In this document: piece after piece, positions 57,909-64,000 of the stretch
How positions within the stretch are numbered: the stretch's first letter is position 1
Layout: each line of letters starts with the position of its first letter
From: Phaseolus vulgaris
Lineage: Eukaryota > Streptophyta > Magnoliopsida > Fabales > Fabaceae
Length of the DNA: 64,000 nt
Direction: 5' to 3'
Assembly (NCBI RefSeq): GCF_000499845.2
Contig: NC_023758.2
Coordinates: 18,269,984 to 18,333,983 of the forward strand
The notes under the pieces: generated by a model
The model's database searches: none
What the model saw: the letters and a program-made list of their open reading frames with translations, nothing else
Told to the model about the DNA's origin: nothing
Position numbers and translations under genes: made by a program

Positions 57909-58961
57909 TTATGGAGTTTTCTTCAAAATGGGCCTAATAAGCACCCTATTCATCACATAACATGAGGTGCTCACTGCATCTGCCCAAAAGTACTTAGGAA
58001 GAGTTGACTCACTAAGCATTGTCCTTGCTAGCTCTTCAAGAGACCTGTTCTTCCTTTCTACCACTCCATTCTGTTGTGGTGTTCTTGGAGTAGAGAAGTT
58101 GTGCAGAATTCCCATCTTCTCACAGAATTTGCTGAACTTCTCATTTTGAAATTCTCCTCCATGATCACTTCTAATAGAACCTATGTTGCTGTTCTTTGTA
58201 TTCTGCAACCTTCTTGCTAACTTCTTGAATGCAGAAAAGCCATCACTCTTTGATTCCATGAAAAGAGTCCAAGTGTACCTAGAATAGTCATCAACAATAA
58301 CAAAAGCATAATAATTTCCACCAAGACTCAGAGTTCTTGAGGGTCCAAAGAGATCCATGTGAAGAAGTTCAAGAGGTTTCAAAGATGAAACAACATTTTT
58401 AATTTTGAAAGAACTTTTCACTTGTTTCCCTTTTTGGCATGCTTCACAAATGTGATCCCTCTCAAACTTGAGTTTTGGTAGCCCAATCACAAGATCCCTT
58501 GAAATTAACTTGTTCAAGTGGTTCATGTGAATATGAGCAATTCTTCTATGCCAAAGCCAAGATTCATCTTGCTTGGATAGAAGACATCCAATTGAACATG
58601 GTGAAAAGATATATAGAAGATACACATTATTAACTCTCTTACCTACCAACATTACCTCTTTGGTGTTGGGTAGACAGATTTCACATGTGTTTGACTTGAA
58701 CATCACTAGATATCCCTTGTCACATAATTGGCTAATGCTCAGCAGATTATGCTTTAGGCCTTCTACATAAAGCGCATCATGGATGACCAAGATGTCTTTG
58801 TCTCCTATGGATCCTCTCCCAAGAATCCTTCCTTTATTGTTGTCCCCATAGGTGACATGACCCTCTTGCTTAAAGGAGATGCTCAGGAACTTTGATTTGT
58901 CCCCTGTCATGTGCTTGGAGCCTCCACTGTCCAAGTACCACAGTTGCTTGCTCTCCTCCAA
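57909..58961 (-). pseudogene. Copia protease and integrase
   Basis: Minus strand, 350 codons. It starts with an aspartic protease motif (WYLDSGGSKHMTG; Gly follows DSG where Cys or Ala is usual), then a GAG-pre-integrase HHCC segment (WHRRIAHIHMNHL...CEACQKGKQ), then the integrase core: MDLFGPS, RSDHGGEF, NGVVERKNR (D, D, E). A TAA at 57909-57911 stops it after ILKKTP, where Tyr is expected. Confidence 0.85.
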
Positions 58962-59005
58962 GATTCCCTAAAAAAAAGATTTTTAAGTACAAAGATTTGG
59001 TCCCC

Positions 59006-59533
59006 TTAAAATGTGGGTCCATTTGGTTTACACAAATCAATTAAACCTTTATTACCCTTAGGAATCCACTTCATAAGACCTTTAGGAACAACATATTTTC
59101 TGATCTTACAGAACCTCACAGAATGGCCTCTTTTCATGCAATAGAACCATGTAACAATCAGTTGTTTCGATGGTCCAATCGGTTGTTTTTCTGGCATTTT
59201 CGAAAATGATTTTGAAAATCTATCTTGTTTGTTTTGTGGATTAAAACCCAATCCAGCTTTTCCAAAAACACAGTTTTGAGATGCTAATACATTCTCAAAG
59301 TTGGATTGGCCTTTAGAAAGTTTATCCACAGTTTTAACAAGATAGTGGACCTGCTTTTCAAGATTTTCGCAATTTTCACAAACTAGAGCATCACAGTTGC
59401 AAAAGGAGTTTTTGTAGATGATTTCAAGATTTTCAAAATCTGTTTTTGAATTTTCTAATTCCTCTTCCAGTGTCTTTACCCTGTTTTTAAGCCAGGTGTT
59501 ATTTTCTTTTAACCGATTGTTCAAGAGAGCCAA
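59006..59533 (-). pseudogene. Copia gag, C-terminal part with damaged zinc knuckle
   Basis: Minus strand, 175 codons of coiled-coil sequence (LNNRLKENNTWLKNRVKTLEEELE) followed by WFYCMKRGHSVRFC. This fits a CX2CX4HX4C zinc knuckle in which the first Cys has become Trp. The repeated CAATCGGTTGTTT motif lies inside the frame (read as KQPIGPSKQLIV). Confidence 0.75.
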
Positions 59534-59623
59534 TCAGTTGGCTTCTTCATGCGTTTCTTGAAAGGCTTGAAGTAATTGACCATAATTTTCAGAGTTTGAG
59601 GAGTTTGATGAACTTACACTACT

Positions 59624-60082
59624 TTAGTCATCCTCCTTTCTGGCCATGAAGCAAAGGTTGAGGCTTTTCTTGTTTTGCCTTCTTTTTCTTCTTGCTTGAC
59701 TCTTTGTCATTGCCTCCTTTAGTTCATTGTGTTCATGAGCAGCCTTGAGTGTGTTCCACATCTCTTTAGTAGTTTTGCATTTTGATATCCTGAAAAATTC
59801 ATTAGTATCTAGTGCAGAAGCTATTATGTTTTGAGCAGTACAATCAAGCTTGGCCATCTTACATTCATCATTGGTCCATTGAGACCAAGATTTTGCAATG
59901 AAAGAACCATTCTTTTTAAACTTTGGAATGTAAGGACCATTCTCAATTGAATCCCAAATTCCTTGATCAATAGATTCCACAAAGATTTTCATTATGGCTT
60001 CCCAGTATTTGTAATTCAATCCACAGAATAAAGGTGGTTTGTAGATTGAAGCACCTTCCTCAAAAGATTGTTTTCCAGCCAT
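59624..60082 (-). pseudogene. Copia gag, N-terminal part
   Basis: Minus strand from ATG 60082 (MAGKQSFEEGASIYKPPLFCG), 152 codons. The start, YKYWEAIMKIFVESID and IIASALDTNEFFRISKCKTTKEMWNTLKAAHE are typical of Copia gag (UBN2-like). After AHEHN the sequence jumps to a short basic tail and stop, so much of the central gag appears deleted. Confidence 0.75.
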
Positions 60083-60122
60083 AGAAAAAAGATTTTTGGA
60101 TCAACTTGAATAATTTTCAAGA

Positions 60123-60141
60123 ACCAAGCTTTGATGCCAAT
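60123..60141 (-). other. Copia primer binding site
   Basis: Minus strand TTGGCATCAAAGCTTGG directly after the 5' LTR, a variant of the TGGTATCAGAGC site that pairs with initiator Met tRNA in plant Copia elements. Confidence 0.75.
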
Positions 60142-61100
60142 TGTTAGAATATATGGCTTTAAACTAGAGGGGTGTGAATTGTTTAAAGAGAGTTTTCGTA
60201 AGCTTTTAAGCCTTGAATGAAAATACTTCGAGAATACCTTGATTTAGAAATCAGTTTTTCAAAAACACAAAGCTTAAAGCACTGCACCAGCAAAACAATC
60301 GGTTGTTTCGCAGAAACAATCGGTTGTTTATACTAGTAATAAAATCAAAAGTGAATTTAAAGAGTTAGGGATAGAGAAAATGTACACAGATGTTTATACT
60401 GGTTCACTCCAAACCCAGAGCTACATCCAGTCTTCTCAGAGAACCTCTGAGGAAATCCACTAAGCAATCACACCTTGATCACTTACACCATAACCAAGAA
60501 GGTGACCTTGATCCCCTCAAGACACACACTTCTCTTGGCCAACACACCAACACTAAGATTTATGATCTTGATCCCCTCAAGAACACACAGCAAATCTCAG
60601 CAAACACACAAACGAAACTTGTTTAACAGAGTACAAGGATTAAACTTGTTACAGAAGATAATCTGAAATCAATACAAGTCAAAATCCTATTCCACACACT
60701 TTGATCAATCACAAACTCTAAGCAATCTCAGCTCTTTGAAAAACTCAAAATCTGTATTAAAAAAAACTTGTTACTCAAATCTGTTTTTCTGAATTTATTC
60801 AAAGATATTGTTTGTTTTCAAATATTAACAAACTTATTCAATGCATTTAATGATTGGTCAAAGAATTTAAAGACTGGAGCGTAAGCAATTAAATCATTCA
60901 AAGCATTTAAAGCTCAGCCAAAGATAAAAAAGTTTTTCTGTTATGGTACCAAAACAAACAATCGGTTGTTTCCTCGAATCAATCGGTTGTTTTGGTTTTA
61001 ATAGCTTAACCATTTGAAAAATAGTTTTCAATCTTTTCTAAAAACATCTAAGTATAAACAATCGGTTGTTTCGACAAAACAATCGGTACTTGGTTCAACA
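60142..61100 (-). repeat. 5' LTR of the Copia element (959 bp)
   Basis: Same ends as 54354-55513. It jumps from AAACAATCGG to TACTTGGTTCAACA, lacking about 200 bp present in the 3' LTR. Confidence 0.87.
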
Positions 61101-63569
61101 AAACGCACTTCTCCGGGTTCAGCTTGAGGCGGTACTTAGCTATTGTCGCGAACAGTTCTCCCAGGTCCGCTGGGTGTCGCCCTCTTTCCTGGGAGGTCAC
61201 CACCATGTCATCAACATAGGCCTGCACGTTTCTACCCAGCATAGGTGCGAGGATCTTATCCATCAGTCTCTGGTAGGTGGCGCCTGCATTCTTCAGTCTG
61301 AACGGCATGACCCTGTAGCAGTAGCTACACGTCTCAGTCATGAATGATGTTTTACTCTCATCACGTGGATGCATCTTGATCTGATTGTACCCCGAGAATG
61401 CATCCAAGAAGCTCAGCATCTTGCAGCCCGATGTGCTGTCCACCAACGCGTCGATGCTGGGCAGTGGATACGAATCTTTGGGGCATCCCTTATTCAGGTA
61501 TGTGAAGTCGACGCACATTCTCCACTTCCCATTCGCCTTCTTCACTAAGACGACATTGGCCAGCCACTCAGGGTACTAGATTTCCCTGATGTGTCTGACG
61601 CTCAACAGCTTCTTCGTTTCTTCCTGCATGATGAGGCGCCTCTCCTCGTTGAACTTCCTCCTCCTCTGTCGTACAGGATGGACCTTGGGGTCCATGGTGA
61701 GATGGTGGCACAAAAAATCTGGGTCGATGCCCGACATGTCTGAGGCGGACCATGCGAATGCGTCCAGGTGGCGCTAAATTACCGCCGCCACCTCGTCCTG
61801 CTCTTCTTGACTCAGCAGTCGCCCCAGCTTGAAGATCTTCCCCCCAATCTGCCTCTCGACCACATTTTCTACCGGCTCGGGTCGCCTGTCCCGAGCGCTC
61901 TCAGCGCGAGACTCACCTCCGCGACATTCTCTTCTAGGCGTCGCCTCGTCGGGCACCTCCTCTGTGGGCGAGGCCTCCACAGATACTCCCTCCATGGGCG
62001 AGGCCTCCCCGGGTACTTCTTCCATGGGCGAGGCCTCCCCATGTGATCCTTCTAAGGGTGCGGCCTCCTTGGGCGCTTCCCCCGCGGGCACGGACTCGAC
62101 AGGCGTCGCCTCCTCCAAAGGCTCCACCTCCATAGGCGTATCTGTGCTGAGCGGTCGCTCCACCACCATAAATACTCCCATTTTTGTTTTTAGGCTATTC
62201 TCATAACAATCCGGGCCTCCTCCTGATCTGACTTGATCACGATCACCCGACCACTAAGATTTGGCAACTTCATCTTCATGTGGCGTGTGGAAGCCACTGC
62301 CCTTTGCCTATTCAACGCAGGCCTTCCCAACAAAATGTTGTAGGCTGAATTGGCGTTCACGACTAGGTATCGGATGCTCTCGGTACGTGACGCCGTTCCA
62401 TTTGTAAATGTCGTCCTCAGCTCCAGGTAGCCACGTACCTCCACTTGGTCCTCTGCGAACCCATACAAACATCCCGTGTATGGCCCCAGCAGGTCAGGGG
62501 ACAACTGCAGCTTGTTGAATGTGGACCAGAACATGACGTCGGCGGAGCTGCCCTGGTCCACGAGGACTCGGTGTACCCTTCTCCCAACGGTGACAACCGA
62601 AATGACCACGGGGTCATTATCATGGGGGACGACGTCGCGTAGGTCAACCTTCGTAAACACCAGGTCTGACTCCCACGGGTCATCCAGTCCTTCCTCAACT
62701 ACTGAATTAACCGATCGCACGTACCTCTTGCGTTGAGAGGCAGCGCATCCTCCTCCTGAGAAGCCACCAGAGATGGTGTGCACTTCTCCATGGATCGACA
62801 TCTTGTGTGCCTGATCCTCTTCTGGTACTGTCAGGGCCGCGGTTGTAGAAGACCCGACCAGATAGTCCTTCAGGAACACACTTTTTAACAACTCGTCCAA
62901 CTGATGGCCCAACGCCAAGTAGTTGTTGATGTGATGCCTAAACACTTGGTGGAACTCGCACCACGCATCCTTGTGAGGTCCCAACACTTTATCAATCTTC
63001 ACTGGGGGCCTCAGCCTATCTGCTATGTTAGGCATGACGATTACATCTTTCAACTCTACCACAAAATTATGCCTCAAAGGCCTATTTCCCTCCCTCGCCG
63101 ACCTATTCCCCTCTATTCGCCCCCTCGTCTGGGGCCTCCTCGCCTCGTATGGGCGCTTACTCTCTTGACCTTTCCTTCCGGTCGCGACCTCGTTCACCCT
63201 AGTGGGCTGTGCACGCGATGTCGCTCTTGGGCGTGCAGGTGCAATGCTTGTGCGTTTCTCGCACACCTCGCCCTCTGTGGCGATGTGCTCCACCGCGCGA
63301 CGCCTTATTTCTGCAAAGGTTCGGGGGCGGCTTTGGATGATTGACTCACAGAATGGTCCAGGGCACATCCCCTTCCTGAACGCGTAGACAATCATCGGCT
63401 TCTCCATGGTGCCAACCGTCACCACCTGCGCCCCGAAGCGATTGATGTATTCTTTCAAGGTTTCGCCTTGATACTGCTTCACGTCGAATAGATCGTACGA
63501 CACCGGTGGGGGAGCCCGATTCGCAATGTACTGCTCCCAGAACAGCTGCTCGAGCTGCGCGAAGGAGGT
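61101..63569 (-). pseudogene. E5 gag-pol, gag to RT N-terminal half
   Basis: Minus strand from SFAQLEQLFWEQYIANRAPPP (gag, 63569) to LKLNPEKCV (61101), where the Copia element interrupts. Contains gag, a zinc-knuckle-like segment with changed residues (CEFHQVFRHHINNY), protease (LVDQGSSADVMF near 62560), an acidic linker with repeated GEASPMEE-like blocks (about 62130-61900), and RT with YVDD near 61225. Breaks: a frameshift near 62200, TAG near 61780 and TAG near 61577 (in REIQYPEW). The gag N-terminus lies beyond the second Copia insertion. Confidence 0.85.
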
Positions 63570-64000
63570 TGTTAAAAAAGATGGCTTTAAACTAGAGGGG
63601 GGTGAATTGTTTAAAAAGGGTTTTCGCAAAATTTTCAAAACTAGAATGAATTTATATCAGAAACCAATTGATTCAGCAATTCAGTTAGCCAAAACAGCAA
63701 GCAAAAGCTATAGTACCAGAAAAACAATCGGTTGTTTCCTAGAAACAATCGGTTGTTTCCTAGAAACAATCGGTTGTTTCCTAGAAACAATCGGTTGTTT
63801 CCTAGAAACAATCGGTTGTTTATACCAGCAAACAACAAATAAACTGAATTTAAAGAGTTAGAGATAGGGAGATTGTACACAGTTGTTTATACTGGTTCAC
63901 TCCAAACCAGAGCTACATCCAGTCTTCTCACAAACCCTGAGGATATCCACTAAGCAATCACCACTTGATTACTTACACAACAACCAAGAAAATGACCTTG
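63570..64000 (-). mobile_element. Second Copia insertion in E5 gag, partial LTR
   Basis: Plus strand starts TGTTAAAAAAGATGGC, the family start with changes, inside gag codons (TSFAQL on the minus strand). Follows the family LTR through GGGGGGTGAATTGTTTAAA and the GTTCACTCC...GAGCTACATCCAG segment to the window end. It carries five tandem copies of a 21-bp unit (CAATCGGTTGTTTCCTAGAAA-type) at about 63725-63825. Same orientation as the first Copia element. Confidence 0.85.

Larger units (their letters stand above)
54354..61100 (-). mobile_element. Copia-type retrotransposon inserted in E5 RT, complete
   Basis: A 6,747-bp element flanked by a perfect 5-bp target duplication AAACG (54349-54353 and 61101-61105). 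Read on the minus strand: 5' LTR (61100-60142), PBS, gag, protease-integrase, RT-RNase H, PPT, 3' LTR (55513-54354). gag lies before integrase, and integrase before RT, the Copia order. The style (long gag, repeated PPT-like motifs) resembles the Sirevirus/Maximus branch, by impression only. All coding parts are broken. Confidence 0.9.
46622..64000 (-). mobile_element. Tat-type Ty3/gypsy element E5, reverse orientation, 5' end beyond the window
   Basis: Read on the minus strand, this element has its 3' LTR at the left (46622-47702), then the PPT, a broken accessory gene on the plus strand, a convergent spacer and gag-pol up to 63569. gag-pol is interrupted by a Copia element at 54354-61100 and, in gag, by a second Copia element at 63570 that runs off the window. 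Many stops and frameshifts show it is older than E2 and E4. Its 5' LTR is not in the window, so TSD and LTR divergence are unavailable. Confidence 0.88.

Noticed and set aside
63725..63825. Regular 21-bp repeats resembling a CRISPR array
   Set aside because: There are no unique spacers; units are tandem copies in a plant Copia LTR.

Overview
This window is repeat-dense nuclear DNA from a flowering plant, probably a eudicot and possibly a legume; that assignment rests on overall impression of the element families only. Almost all of the sequence is nested retrotransposons. I see one convincing host gene, a small secreted-peptide gene at 45603-45860 that looks like a CTNIP/SCREW phytocytokine precursor. 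I found no rRNA, tRNA, CRISPR or bacterial-type features.

Layout from left to right. 1-1804 is the 3' end of a Ty3/gypsy Tat-type element (E1). 1805-6445 holds two diverged AT-rich repeats in direct order, perhaps minus-strand Helitron-like elements; the first is broken by a solo Tat LTR (2216-3102, TSD AACAA). 6446-7776 is AT-rich with no gene. 7777-8340 is a decayed LINE ORF2 tail whose downstream sequence carries a solo Copia LTR (8757-9817). A second LINE (10161-30871, 9-bp TSD) lies in that older sequence and is split by a 13.7-kb Tat element E2 (11833-25531; LTRs of 1224 bp with about 11 differences). After the LINE come a solo Tat LTR (E3, 31162-31997) and a complete Tat element E4 (32518-44409, TSD ATTAT). 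A 2.2-kb host island (44410-46621) holds the peptide gene. From 46622 to the window end lies a reverse-oriented Tat element E5, split by a Copia element (54354-61100, TSD AAACG) and by a second Copia insertion starting at 63570.

The Tat elements share one plan: LTR, PBS, gag-pol (gag, protease, RT, RNase H, a second RNase H, integrase), a repeat-rich spacer, then an accessory gene on the opposite strand, the PPT and the LTR. The accessory gene (PF04195-like domain followed by a coiled coil) has the same inferred exon structure in E2, E4 and E5, with a 5' UTR intron also visible in E1. In E2 and E4 the predicted splicing gives exact open frames, while gag-pol in the same elements carries stops or frameshifts. 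Sense and antisense genes converge on the spacer, which in several elements carries short hairpins whose stems covary. The strongest leads are the antisense spliced gene, the covarying hairpins, and the peptide gene with a LINE-like micro-insertion in its promoter.
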